A stretch of DNA of 64,000 nt, taken from NCBI GenBank assembly GCA_963978895.1, contig OZ022241.1, forward strand, positions 19,100,273 to 19,164,272. The letters run 5' to 3'. The translations under genes were made by a program, and so were the position numbers. Of the stretch, positions 40,311 to 54,800 are shown piece by piece; position 1 is the stretch's first letter; every line of letters starts with the position of its first letter. The DNA comes from Erpobdella octoculata (lineage: Eukaryota; Annelida; Clitellata; Hirudinida; Erpobdellidae). Below the pieces are notes generated by a model. It did not search any database and was not told the origin of the DNA. It saw only the letters and a list, made by a program, of their open reading frames with translations.

Positions 40311-41732
40311 CGTACATACACGTATACATATTGCTATTATTATTTGAAAACTTATATAGTCATTCCTAATTAAATACCTCTTCATATGTTTCTATATCTA
40401 TTTCTTCCCCTATAACACACATATACACACGTGTCTAGTGACATATGATTTGAATTCTATGTAAAGAAGTATCTTATCAACATGAACTTCACTTTGGGTA
40501 TTTTACTTTGAAACATCATTGTAAAATGTTTTTCTATGGTAAAAATGTTTGTGCGTTTGTAGAAAGTTAAATATCTATGTCTTTAATTGGATGTGATACT
40601 TTTTTGCAAATCTGAGCATTGATAAGTAGATCGGTCAGCCAGAGTACTTTAATTTTGAGATGAAAGAAATTTTTGTAGATAATTTGCTAAATAATCGCAG
40701 GTATTTTGATTAAAGTATTTTAATGGTTTTCCATATTTGCATTGTTTTCCACTAAAAGAATGCTATATATTTATATATGCGAGTCATTATCACTTGGAAA
40801 TTTTATTATTCATTGACAGTTGTATTGAAGTACAGACTACTTATGCTCTGTCTGTCCGTGTGCGTCAGTAGCGGAGTAGTAGGCACGATGGTCTTTCTCT
40901 TCATCTCCTCTATGTTTATGTGTTCCAATGAGTTTCATTTTATATCAATTATTACAACTTGTCTGTGCATGAACTTCTCATTTCAAAGCACATGTAGAGG
41001 CAAGCGTGTTTTAAATAGTTGACCGAAAAGTTTTGTCGTGCTGTCTCTTCATTTGCATTTCCTGAGGAAGTGAATTATTTAAAGTGACGCGACTTTTCGT
41101 CGGTAGGCCTCTAAGGACTTCATGAAGCAATGATGATGATGATGATGATGATCAATGATAACATACTACCAAAATGTGAACAGTTTTTGGTTGTTCAGTG
41201 TGGTGGTGGTGGAGATGTTTTATCCTGCCCTGATTGTTACTCTTGCATTGAATTTTTTTCTTGTTCCGTTGTCGTTATGTTATTCTATGCAAAGAATATA
41301 AAATCACTGCGACCACTAGTAGTATCGTCAATGCATACAAGTTTCTATTGTTATGGCATAACTATTCTTAATAACTCAAATCATAGTTTTTGTTTTCCTT
41401 TTTGGTGAAAATAACAATTTAAAGTACGAATTTCAAGTGAATTTTAACGCCATTGACATTCAGCTCGACAGTTTTAGACTTTCATATCTTTTGTCCAGAC
41501 AGGCGTCTGCCATGAATAACTTATGAGGGCGATATTTGAACTTGTTCTCAAAATTTCTGAAAAACCCAGTTTATGCTATTTTTCATTGGGATGTTGTAAT
41601 CAATCGGATGAGTTAATAACGATTCTCGGTGCGCTTAGAGATTTGTGGAGTTTAATAACATACAATCTACATGACTGCATTTCTACTGGCAGACTATGCC
41701 ATAAGTAAGTGTATATGAAAACTCAGTAGGAG

Positions 41733-41815
<83 letters not shown>

Positions 41816-41822
41816 CATACAT
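41733..41822. repeat. (TA)n microsatellite between ZMIZ and DRC7
   Basis: About 65 bp of AT dinucleotides followed by TATACATATA variants. Confidence 0.93.
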
Positions 41823-41989
41823 ATACACAATTATATTCATGTAATTGTTTTTTAACATGATTTCTGTACTATAATGTGTAATCTCATCAGATAATTGTTA
41901 ATATTTGTTGAATGTTTTTTTCTTTTTTTTTTGATGAATATTCTCAATGAAAGATGATTACAAAACCGTTTTCTCTTTGATACAAAAGT

Positions 41990-41995
41990 TTTATT
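41990..41995 (-). terminator. Candidate poly(A) signal of DRC7
   Basis: AATAAA on the minus strand, about 315 bp downstream of the DRC7 stop codon and the first good match in that direction. Confidence 0.4.
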
Positions 41996-42308
41996 GGCAC
42001 TGGGAATGAGGATTTAAAATGATCGTAATTAATCAAGATACACATATTTTGAGAGTTGTGAGACTGAGATGAATCATACGAATCTCAATCATCCACTTCA
42101 CTTGCATATTCACATTTCAAAAGCTATTTATTGCTACTAGTTCAGTCTGATCTAGGTTCTAACCTCGTTTTATGAGTAGTTCACTAAATAGGTTACATAT
42201 AAACTTGTACTAAAAATATTAGTAGGAAAGATTTTGTATTGATTCGAGAGATATCCTACAATATAAGTGATGAAATAACTGGACAAAAGTCGAGTCTTTG
42301 AATCTTTG

Positions 42309-45300
42309 TTACAATTTCTTCAACCGAGGATCGTTTTCTAGTTTTTCTTTAAGGGCGGCGTATTTCAATGGGGCCTGCTCTTTGTGTCTGAAATATGAGA
42401 ATACAATGTTCAGGTTTTCAGCCACTGATACCATTAAACTTTTTTTCTACAAAAATTTAACTACAACCTTTTCAATCTCATTTCTAGGATCTGGATGCGA
42501 AAGGCTGCTTCTTTTATATAAGTTATATATTCATGTTCATCCTCCTTGGAAATTGTCATTTGGTTCTGCTGGAACCACAACTGTTTCTTTTGCAGCTCAC
42601 TAGTTTCCTTGTAAAATTATCAAAAAAGTTTGATAATCCAGCTAATACATTAAATTACTTTTACTAGTTATCTATAAAAAAAAGTTTTAAATTTATATGC
42701 AACTGAAAAATTACTGCCATAAGAAATCAAGGTAGTAATTAATGTAATAATTTTTTAAATATTGATAAATCTGATAATTTTTTTTAAATACAAAAGACAT
42801 TGAATTAGGAACCTTGTCGTATCGGTTCTGGATCAGATTGGCTCGATCAATGAACCTCTGTTTTATATCTTCCAGCATATCTTCTTTTACCTTCTCAATT
42901 TGTTCAGCATTCAAAAGTTTCACGTCCTCTTTTGATAGAAAAGTAGCAAACAAATCCAATTCCTTCTCTTCTTTAGCCAGCTTTTCTTCTAGAGCTATTC
43001 TTTCCTGTTATAAAAAAATACAAAAAGCTTTTTTTTGCACAACTTTTAGGTTACTAATAAATTCATGTTATAATGAGGACATATTTGTGTAAAAGTGGCA
43101 GATTTAGGTTTTTTGCCGCATGATTGGAATGATTTAGATATAAATTTAAGACTTGTCAACATATTTTAGAAAATCACTTAATTTCATTATTAAGTAAAAA
43201 TATCAATTGAATCAAATAAGCTTGAACATATGTGATTAAGTAAGGGTTGGTATGAAAAATGTTTTCATGTTTTGAATAAAATTTATGGGACTATATTTTC
43301 AAATTTGGTAAGTTAGTAAATAAATTCGCATTTGTATCATTTATTTAATCGTAAACAAAAACTAGACTTTTTAACTTACTAATATATATAAACTGGTTCA
43401 ATTACATATTATTACTAGTGATAACCCTTAAACATTAAGGATTTGTTGTTGATTTATCAACATATGTAATTAACGTTGTTTTGAGACTCACATGAAGCAA
43501 TATAGTCTTCTTGCAAACTGTAACCCTCTATCATTTTAAAAGAGGGGTTCGCAAAAATAATAAAACTTTAAAAAATAAGAAAAATTTACGGTTTGATAGA
43601 TGCCACTTTGGTAAAAAAATTTAGTAATAGGTACTGGTTGCAGTTCAGTTTCCCCTAGATTGATGGAAGAAAGAAATAATATTTACAAATTACGGATTTT
43701 TACAACTGCTTCTACTATAAATGTTATAAATTGAAGAAGAAAGCCGAGGGGCGCTTTTTTCAGACTCGACATGAGCGCGTGCTAAATGGCTGTATGCTAA
43801 ATCTGCTACTGTGTAACGTATCAATATTTGAACAAGATTGAAGTTGTAAATGAGGAAGTTTGTATCACTAAACCACCTACCAGCATGGCTCTTCGTTTTT
43901 TGGCTTTATCACTTCTGACAGCATCGAACACAGAAATTTCGAGGGCAATGTTAAGCTCTTCTTGAATTCTTTCTTCAAGCATTACTTGTACTTCCATCTC
44001 AGATTCTCTTGTCATCTCATCATACTTGTCTTCTAATTTCATCAATTGCATCATCATTTTGTACAAAGAAACCTTCTTTTTATCTTTCTTCAACGGATTT
44101 GACTGAAAGAAAAAAGTTAAAAACTTTTATGTAAAAACATAAAAGTTCAATAGAGTGGGGTTGTAAATGACAGTCCAGTTACATCAGCCAGTGCAATGGG
44201 ATTTACAATTTTACAAAGTTACCAAAATCTACCATATAAAAAATTTAGCTGTACCTATAGAAGAAATGGAATAATTAAATCTACCATGCAATCAGATTAA
44301 CTAATTCTACTACCATATAGACAGAATAGCTGGTAGAAGGATTCCACATAATAACTTTTCCTTTATCATCAGTTTTGTTTGGTTTCATGAATTCCCTAAC
44401 AGTGGCAGTTATTCTGTTTTCTTCCCTGTGGTAGACCACCGTTATCTTCTCATCCAGTAGAGAAAATGTTATTTCAGCAACATTGTCGTCCAAAGCCTCT
44501 TTAGATTCAACTTGTCCATAGCGGACGACCATTTTCTTAGAAATAAAAACATCAAATTTAATTAACTTATAGATAATTTGTTTTTAGTTTATTGGTAGAT
44601 ATAATAAACTGTTTCAGCAAAGTCTTGTTCAACATAAAGGTATTTTATATTTACATGACCTCCGAGTTAGGAATGCAACAAAATAAAAAAAATTATTTCA
44701 TTAACATTTATCTTTTTTGGAACAACTTCGCTCGGCCCAAATTTCTTTTCTCTGGCACCATATTCTACAAGTTTGTAATACAAATAATCATCTCTATCTT
44801 CAAAGTACTCAGTCATGCTGTCTGCATCTTCAACTCTTTTCATGAGACTGTCGGGTCGAGAAGACGAGTAGAAGATTGAAGTCCTCTGATTTTCTGCTGT
44901 GTCACCCATACTCTTGAAGTGATGCTCTGAATGTAATTTATGTTAATAATTAATCAAGAGCAGTTTCTTTAAGTAGATGTTTCTCAATCTGTGTATTTCT
45001 GATAACTTTAAAAATAAAAAATAAAAATAATAATCAATGAAATACCTTTAAGTTTGTTCGTTCTACCAGGGGAGAAATATTCGTAGGTCCAGCCTGTCTC
45101 GTAATTGTAAAGTCTTGAATTCAGCTTGTCCACTCTGTTTTCATATTTCTCCCTCACTTCAATTAAGTCGGTTCCTGAATTTATATGCAAAACCCTTTCG
45201 CTCAAAAACCTTAAATAATTCTTTATTTTGAAATCAAAACACCTACTATTGTAATCTCTAAATATGGAGAGTCTTTCAACAAGTCCATCCTTCAATAAAT

Positions 45301-45809
45301 AGGGAGCAAATTTTTCAAGTTTTGATTTTTTGTACAAAGTGACTTTCTTCCCTCTAGGACATCTCTTCTTGAAAGCTAAACAAACAAATCAAGAATCTAA
45401 AGAGTAATAAAATTTGTAACATGAAACGAATATTTGTAAGTAATTGTATGTTTCCTAGAAAAACAGGAAAAGAAAGTTGTCACTGAAGAAACAATAATGT
45501 GTATTATTTTGTATTTGAAAGATAAAAATAAAAAAATAAAAAAACAGTGATTTAAGAGTAAAATAGAAAAAGAAGAAAAATAAACATAGATTAAAAAAAA
45601 TAAAGATTAGACAGGAAATTGAGGAATGATGAAGATTCTTTATAGAAATAAAGAATAGAAATAACTAAAAAGTTGACTAAAAAATAAATGAATGATCTTC
45701 ACCTTCATCAGAGATGACAAGTGGAAGAACCCATGATGGTGGCAGGTCAACACATTTTCTCTTTTCTTCTTCTGCTGACTTTTTGTTGATTTTTTCAATT
45801 AGTCAGTTG

Positions 45810-45841
<32 letters not shown>

Positions 45842-48800
45842 TGTTTTATTCACATAAAACTTTAATTTAAAATTGTTATGATTTTAACACCACAAATTGT
45901 TCTATGTTTAATTTTCAATTTTTTTATATTCTTGATATTTTTTACATTGCATGATTTGTGTTTGTCTTCAATGAAAATTAAACAATCTATATAAAAATTA
46001 GATTATGTATGTAAGCATGTCCGGATGTCTTTTATGCATTGCTATACCATTCATCCAATCGTAATGCAATTTTCATTCAAGCTTGAGAGGTAATAGGAGA
46101 AGGTTTTTGTGAAAAAATTGAAATCAGACAAAAATGAGCAGAGGGGGTCCAAAAACCTTTCCAGGCCAAAAGAGCCTATGTATGACCATCAAAGGTAATT
46201 TATTTATTTATTTATTTATTATGTTGTCAACACGAGTTAAATAACTCCTTGCCGAATTACAAACAAAAAAACCACACGAACAGAAAAAAAGCACAACACG
46301 ACCCCACAAACGAACCGGAAACAAAGAAAAATGTCAACACCACCAATGAATCAATTCAAAAGTAATCAGAAAACATGTCCAAAATCAGCACGACATCACA
46401 AGCAAACCGAAAACATAATGACAATTAAACAGAAAACATATCTAAAACTCAACGCAAACTCTCAAGCGAACCAAAAACAGTAAAATGTCGCACATATGGA
46501 GTCAGATCAAAAACTAAACATAAAACATAATAATATAAAAAAAAACCGCACGAACAGAAAAAAAAGTACAACAGGACCCCACAAACGAACCGAAAAAAAA
46601 GAGAAAACTGTCAACACCACTAATGAATGAATCAATTCAAAATTAATCAGAAAACCAGCACGACATCACATGCAAACCGAAAACATAGTGTCAATTAAAC
46701 AGAAAACCTATCTAAAACCCAACACGACCTCAAAGCAAACCAAAAACATTGCAAAATGTCACGCAATTAGAGGCAGATCAAAAACTAAACATAAAACACA
46801 TCTAAAACCCCCGTCTTCACAACTCATAAACCTTTTCACCCCAAAAAGCATCTAATAATATCCTAAAAGTATATTTATCTCCAGCTGACACGACCGACTG
46901 TGGCAATCTATTCCACTCCTGAATAACTCTATTACCAAAGAAATACTTCCTGCAGTCTTTGTGTGCACCTGATGTCACCAGCTTTCTATCGTGGCCTCTG
47001 GTTCTTTCATACGTACAGAAGGTCAGGGACGGTAATTGCGTAATAAAATTCAAATTAAGTTTACGTAACAACGTTTGAAGGCTTCAAGCAGCTTTTAGTC
47101 AGTTTTAGCAAATCTATTTTATTTTTTGAAGGGCTAAAAGAAGTTAGGAGAGAATGTAAAAGAGAAAATGAGCGCAAGCGGGAACGGGAGAGCAAGCGGG
47201 AACGGGAAAGTGACCGGGAACGGAAAAAGATCGGGAAAGGGTAAGCGACCGGGAACGGGAGCGAGCGGGAGAGCAAGTGGGGAAGGAAACGGGAGCGAAA
47301 GAGACAAACATTAGAAAAACCTCTAAAAATCCGGGGCAATGCCGGGTACCCCCGATAGTATAAATATTAACATTAATTGAATATCAACATTTTTTCATAG
47401 TATGTTCTATAAATATTAACATTGATTGAATATCAACATTTTTTCATATGAATTTCATAACACCTGTACCTCTACTGATTGTTTTATTTGTGAAACCACA
47501 AATTCTTTATATAAGTAATTGATCTCATTAATGAAGAATTGAAAAATTTAACTTTAATTTATTACTTCTTTTTGTTCTTCTTCTTTCTTTTCAAAATCAA
47601 AATCAAATTCGGGCATGTCCCCCTTGTTTGTTTCCATGGTATCAGGTTTCAAAAGGACAAATTCCCACAGAGATCCATCTTTTAGATCAAATTTAAGATC
47701 CTTGTGGTTGTAAATAATGTTATCGTTAATCATAGAAATGTCACTGAAATATTAATTAAAAAAAAAAAAAACTTTAAAGCAAATTTATTGCAATAAAATT
47801 TTAAATGATCATTAGCAAACATACTGACGAATCACAATGCAGTCACAAGTTCAACCAAACAAAACTAACCTTCACCCCATCACTACAATCTTGCATGCAG
47901 ACCCACATGTTTTTATCATTCCAGATGCTCTCAATTCCGAGATAATTGGAATAATCAAGAGGTCGAGACAGCCCGGTAGTTGGCTCGATGAAAAAACTTT
48001 GCTGAACCTCTCTTTGTCCTGCAAGAACAAGTACCCAGGAGTGAGTTCTCAGAGCATATAGAGGATCTTCTGCTGGTAACTCCATTCTCTGAAAAATAGA
48101 ATTTTCTTAATCAATGTAAAATTGCATACTGAAAAAAAAAGCTCTATGTAAAAAAATACTTTTTTCTAAACCACGCTCTTAATATCTAAACTTTTGCCTC
48201 CGAAAATAGTGGATGATGGGGGAAGATAGTCGTAGGTACTTCTTCCAAAAGTTTTCTAAAACTTCCTCCATATTTATTTTTCCACAAACATTTGTTGGAA
48301 AATTCTTGGGAGGCAACAGACCCCTGTGCCATCCCCAAATAACGCCCCTGGATTCGTGTATTGTCTTTAACAGTATGTTTTGGTGCAAAATTTGAAATAA
48401 AAAAAGCAATGAGAAGTGGTTGAAAAATCAATTTACAAGATTTCTACTAAACATACATACAAACAAACATACAAACAAACAAACGTCAGGTGAAGCTAAT
48501 AGAAGGGTGATAAAAAACTGAAATAATTTTTGATAAACGTTTTTCAACAGTAGTTATACTTGATATTTTTGTATTACATAAGTGTTTAAGTAGATGCGTT
48601 TCAATTACAGTTATTGAAATTAACAGGGATGGATACAGCCTTTTGTTCAGTGGGGCCATAACACTAAAACTTTGAGGCAGCCACTTAGAAGAGATTGAAT
48701 TTTGGGGTATATAATACATTTAAAAAAATTATTAATGAACTCATGAGATGCAATTTCTATTATGCTAAAGTGGATATCTAGAGAGCGGATGTTTAAGACC

Positions 48801-51800
48801 TATGGACAGTATTGCCCGGCACTGAACCAATATAGTCTTTTATTGGTTATTGAAAAGTAGACAGTTCAAAGGAACAAGAAAATTAACAATACCCCACTGG
48901 CTTTTATTACACATAAATACAATTTCAAGAGCTATAATCTACTGCAGGTCGCATAATAGAGTTATTTATGCAAATAATGCCACAAGAACAAGGTCATTGG
49001 TTGCATTACAAAGTAAGTCGCATAACAGAAACAAATTAGTATGGAAGTATAGAGAATTTTTATCTGTGCAAAAATTGTTGGTCGAACAAGCACTAAAGTC
49101 GCATAACGGGGGTTCATATAAGCGAGGTCCTACTGTATTAGGTATACATATATATTATGTTACAATATAAAAAAAAAGCATAAAAATCAGAATGAAATAA
49201 TCTGAACATGATTCAATTATAACAACATACTATATAGTATATATACTTTATATACAATATACATTTATACATACATTATTTTTTCTGTTTAACTGACCCT
49301 GATCTTATCCAGTTCAGTGGCTTTCTTAATTTCTTGGGCTTCCATTGCAGCTTTCAACAATTTCTCTTCAACAAAAAGCTCATATTTGCTCTTCAGTCCC
49401 CTTGCGGGTTTGACAGAATATTTCTTCTTTCCTTCCTCTACTTTCTGTTCTGATTGCTGGAAAGTTTTAAGATAAAAAACTTTTAGCTTCCACCAATAAT
49501 ATATTTTATACACACACACACATACATTCATACATACATATCATCTGATGGATCAACAACATCTACCACGAGGTTATGTTGGTGTAATTTTCGAGTTAAC
49601 CTGAATAACTCATTTTACAACAAAAAACAAACTTTTTCAACATTTTGCAGCAGTGGACACTCATCTAGTGTCTGATCGATTAGACATATTTCACGTGTTG
49701 CATATCCGCTTACGGCATAAGCGTCATAACCGACTCCGATGAGAAGAGATGTCAAAACGGTACTGTATTCAAAACAGTGTCCTTTCTGAAATGCCAGAAC
49801 TGTAGACGGAGAAAACATCTGAAGTGGCTGTTGAGACATTACAAAAAATTTGTCAAAGCCATAAAAATAATTAAAAATGAACAATTTGAAAATCAGCCTA
49901 TTAACAGAAGAATGTAAATAAAAGGCTAGAGATATGACAAAGAATTAATACTATAAAATAATAAATTGTTTCTCAGTAAGTTTAATTTTTCTAAGAAGTC
50001 AATCATAATGTATTTAAACTACCAGCTTAACATTCTTACCAGTTCATATGGTGGAGAAAGTGGTACATAAATAAGATGATCTGCTTACCAGTTCATATGG
50101 TGGAGAAAGTGGTACATAAATAAGATGATCTGCTACAAATTCGCTCGTACCCTTCCAGTCATTCATTTCTGTGAAAGGCAATTCCATTGGTCGAATAGTG
50201 GAACATACAAACTTCTGAAAATGTTTGATTGATTATTTTAAATTTCTTCTTATATTACTTCAAGTAATTTAACAGCCAGGTTTGTTTTGTGACTTAAAAT
50301 CTAGTCATATTAAAATTTATTAAAGAAAATGATATAAACATTTTTCTCACTTCAATATCAAATTCATTGAGTGGTTTAATGAACAACGGCTTTCGGTGTT
50401 GATAGAGAGCATGGTACTGCTTGCAGAAGTTGTCAATTAGACTTAAAATGTACTTTTCTTGCATGCTGTTAATTTTGTAACTTGTTGGATAATCTATATC
50501 GGTAAAGGAATTTCGTCTGAAACAGTAACAAATTAATAAATGCTTTGCATAAAACCTATCTATTTATAACATAATGTACAAGCCTCACTAACTCACTCAC
50601 TCAGTCACTGGATCTGGAATGCTGACTCATCCTTATGTAATCAACAAGCTGTCTAGCAATGGTTTTAAACATATACTTATATAATGTTTAATAGCTCGTC
50701 TACTTACATTGTTTTCTGAGTTGTTAATAGCTTGTGCATTGTGAATTACTTTGTTTATTGCATAGAGTTGAGTTATTTTGCATGGAATAAGTTGAAGATA
50801 GTTGTATGAAGATAGTGTGTATGTTTTCATAGTGTAGTCATTTTTTTCCAGAACTCGAATTGTTTACTCGGTTGTGTTTATGTATGGGTATTACTGTGTA
50901 TATGGGACGTGTTGGCCTAGTGGTATAAGACACCGGCTTTGAAAGTTATAGGACCCGGGTTCGATTCCCGGTCCGGGCACGTAATTTCCTTGAGCAAGAA
51001 AATGTGCTCATGTCAACTCAGCGTTATCTATGGTTAACTTCTCATGTCTATGTAAATAGCGTGTTCTTCAAAGTTTCCTATTCCAAAGGAACCTTCGTAA
51101 GCACCTCTGACTTTATCTGGTGCTATATAAATAAATTAGAATTAGAAAGAAAGATGTATGTGGAAGCTTACCTGTTGATTATTGGGTAGATTCAAAGAGA
51201 CAGCATGTGTGTTATTTGATTATTTTATAATTATGTAGCCTAGATTTTTTAAAGAGACAGGCGTTTGTGTCGATCAAACTCTAGTTAGTATTTATATTTT
51301 TGAAAAGCTCACATTTCCAAAGATGCATTTTTGAAACTTTCTGAATCCATTCCTTTAGGTATAATTTCTTGTTCATGTATATAACCATTCTGTGGAGCTA
51401 ACTCAGATGAGTTTTCTTCCTCCTAAAAAAAAACAAGCAACAAAAAAATGTTTTTTTTTGTTTAATATAAATCTCTCTTCACCACTTGCCCCTTTCTTCT
51501 GCGACAGTCAAGAGATCCTTCTCAACTATGCGCAGACTCAAATCTTATCTACGCATCACAATGGGCCAGACAAGGCTGAATGGGCTTGCCCAGATGACCA
51601 TCAATCGTGACCTTAACATTAATGAAGAGACCGTCATTGACATTTTTTCGCAGAAAAAACGTCGGCTGAATTTCATACTGTAATTTACCGTTCTATATTA
51701 AATGTTTTATGGTTTGTTATTCCCAGGGTTGTTAACGCTACCTTTTCAAAGTAGCGCCGCTCTTTGCTACCGCTGCCAGTCTTAATAGTAGCGGTGCTAC

Positions 51801-54800
51801 TTCTACTGAAGTTTATAAGTAGCGCCGCTACCGTTACCGCTACTCAGCTGACTCGTAAAAAGTTACAAAGTAGCACTAACAACCCGTATATGATTTTTAT
51901 ATGACATCAACAGTATTACTTGCGAGAAATTCGCTTTCTGGTCATATTGAGCCCCAAATTTGTTATCCCCGCGTCTACCAGTCCGGCCCTGCACAAGTGC
52001 ACAAGCTAAGAGTAAAAACCTAACTTGAATAAATTGTGCAAGCATAAACAAATTGCAAATCATTTACAAGCCGTCATGTGCTTCTTCAAATTAAATCTCG
52101 ACTTGTTGCCATTGCCAGACAAAATTTTCTTTCCTTGTGCATCGGTTGGACAATGCAGACAATGATATATAGAACTCCCTCTGTTTCGCCTTCGCCGGAG
52201 TAGACAAAATAATCCGGTGGTACGCAAGTTCGTCCTACACGTTCGATTTCACTAGACTTTTTTTAACCTTATCACAACTTGGTTTTTGACATCTTGTACG
52301 TTCTATGTGGTAAGATAACGACTTTTTCCCCACAAACGATAAAATAAAACAGTTAGACAAGCACAAGCAAGTGTGCGATAACAAAGGAAAAGTTGAAATA
52401 GCACCAGAAAAACTATATTCTACTGTTTTCGTAATCCGTATATGTACACATTTACCAGAGGCTTCACAGACGTGACAGTATCACGCATGCCCGCTATGAC
52501 AAATCTTGCATCGGTCATTTAACACTAAGGAGCCACGCTTCAAAGACACACATGCCTCGAGCAATTAACATGTTTGTATAAGACATGGTAGTAATATTAC
52601 AACAATTTTATTCGTCATATACAATAAATAAAACAACTGGACAAGAAATAACATCAAGATCTTAAGATCAAATGAGCAAAAGACAATTAAATAAAAAGTT
52701 TTAAAAACTGTCTTGAATTGTTCATACAATCTGTAGGTTTATACACACTCAAACAGCCAGATACCATACACCTCAAAACATTACTAACACCCGGTATATC
52801 ACTTCAGGTCACTTCTGCCACACTTCAAAGAGACACACACGCTCGCTTTAGCAAGGTCAAGAAAGGTTCCACATTTCAAAGAGACGTTTACGCTCGTCGA
52901 TCAATCAGCCAGATTCAGATTTCATGCATACTTCAAATAGAAACTAAATACATGGGAAATCACTTAATTGATATAAACAATATATTTTGTTTTTGAATAA
53001 AAGTAGCGGTAGCGAATAGTGCTGAGAACTAAGCATGGAAGTTTCTTCCGTTCCCTAACGAACGTAACCGAAAAGTCGGTTTTTTTCGGTTTTTATCGGT
53101 TGTCGGAAGTTCGGAATAAAATTATTTCCGACCCCGAAAAAACCGAACGTTCGGAATTATTTTTCGTAAATGTCCGGTTTTTTCGGAATTCCGTAAAAAA
53201 AATTAAACAATGAATTTCAGTGATCGTCATTTTAGATCAATGAAATATTATAATTATATCATATCTTTCCTTTTTCTTCTGTTTGCGATAATGGAAACAT
53301 GTCAATACGTATAGTTTTGTGTACATCGCTGAAATTAGCAACGGTAGCTAACTTTGCCTGCATTATATATGGAAAATTCAAACTTGAAGCATTTTATTTT
53401 TTAAAATTTTTGAATAGAAAATTAAAATACAAAACGATCTGTACGGTTTTCAACTAAATCCTTGAATTATTGACGGAGTTATATGGTAAAAACTATTGCG
53501 ATTAAATCGGTTGTCATGTCTCTATTTACAATGTAGGTACTTGCTAGGCTACTCAATAACCGTTGCTAACTCCACGCATTTTACATAGAAAATTCAAACT
53601 TGATGTATCTTAATAAAATTTACATATTTGAATAGATAATTCAAAAACAAATCAATTTGTACAAGTCTCGTCAGAATGCCTAAAAAATTAAGAAAGTAAT
53701 TCAGTAATTTTCGGCTGTTCCGTATAATTTCCGAATATCCTCGATCTTTCGGAAACGGTTTTTGAAAGTTCGGAATGAAATTATTTCCGAACCCGATTAA
53801 AACCGAACGTTCGGAAGAAAAATATTTCCGATTACTTCCGTACCCGAATAAAACCGAACGACAAACTTCCATGCTTACTGAGAACAGCTAAAAAATGTAG
53901 CAGCGCTACCATCAACGATTTTGTCAGCCAATAGTAGCGCCGCTACAGTAGCGGCAGCGCGGCGCTACCACTCTTAACAACCCTGGTTATTACTAATTAT
54001 TGCTGAAACTGACGTTAAGCCTTGAGTTTTATGGGTCATAAACTTCTCAGTAAAACTTCTAACATATAGTGCAAAGTTTTTCCCCCGAGCCCCCTTGAAC
54101 AAATTTCTGGCTGCGCCCCTGGTACAGCATTGGCATGGATGAGCTCGTTCCTATCTGAACGCACTCAGCGGGTCGTCTTCAGTGGCGGCCAATCACTACT
54201 CAACATTGTCACCACTGGCGGGCCTCAGAGTAGTGTACTCGGGCCGCTTTTGTTTCTGTTTTACTCTGCGGATATTCCTCTAATTGCCGGCCAGCATGGT
54301 CTGGGCGTCCACTGTTATGTGGACGATGGACAACTCCACCTCATCGACAAGGCGGTACATCTCGACAGGATTGTATCCAAGATTACAGCCTGCATCGACG
54401 AGATTGACGAATGGATGTCCTCGAACCGACTCAAATTGAACTCCAACAAGACTCAATTCATATGGCTTGGCACACGTCAGCAGCTTCAAAAGATCGGGAT
54501 TGATTCCATTCGACTCGGAAGTAACAATGTTAAAGTCCAAACTTCTGTTGGTAACATAAGAGTGACAGTCAACTATCCATAAAAGCCCACGTTCAACGAA
54601 CATGCCGGACGTGTTTTTACCAGTTGCGTCAGTTTCGTTCTGTTCTTCGATCCTTCAATGCATGCACATTGCTAGTGCACGCATTCATCACCAGCAGGCT
54701 TGACTACTGCAACGCCTATAGAACAGCTTGCCTGATGAAGTGACTGACGAGACACTCAAAATTTCAACATTCAAGACCAGACTCAAAACATTTTATTCAA

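Larger units (their letters stand above)
39840..41989. other. ZMIZ 3' UTR and intergenic space to DRC7
   Basis: ATG-rich triplets lie just after the ZMIZ stop (39920-39945) and near 41128-41160. There is a (TGTA)n-(TA)n array at 40135-40310 and a (TA)n at 41733-41810. No further coding exon is supported. The small ORFs at 40777-41700 lack conserved features or splice context. Confidence 0.5.

Noticed and set aside
41130..41708. Small ORFs between ZMIZ and DRC7
   Set aside because: No recognisable motif, no splice context, and codon composition resembles non-coding AT-rich DNA.
47700..47743. Alternative acceptor TTTCAG at 47744 for DRC7 exon 8
   Set aside because: It has the better polypyrimidine context but gives the wrong phase. 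The acceptor at 47701 keeps the frame and restores the conserved KDLKFDL segment.
48340..48355. hAT-like end AACGCCCCTG in a DRC7 intron
   Set aside because: No matching opposite end or 8-bp duplication was found nearby.
50909..50980. Functional tRNA gene
   Set aside because: Internal promoter boxes are present, but the acceptor stem is imperfect, no oligo-T terminator follows closely, and a SINE body and A/T-rich tail are attached.
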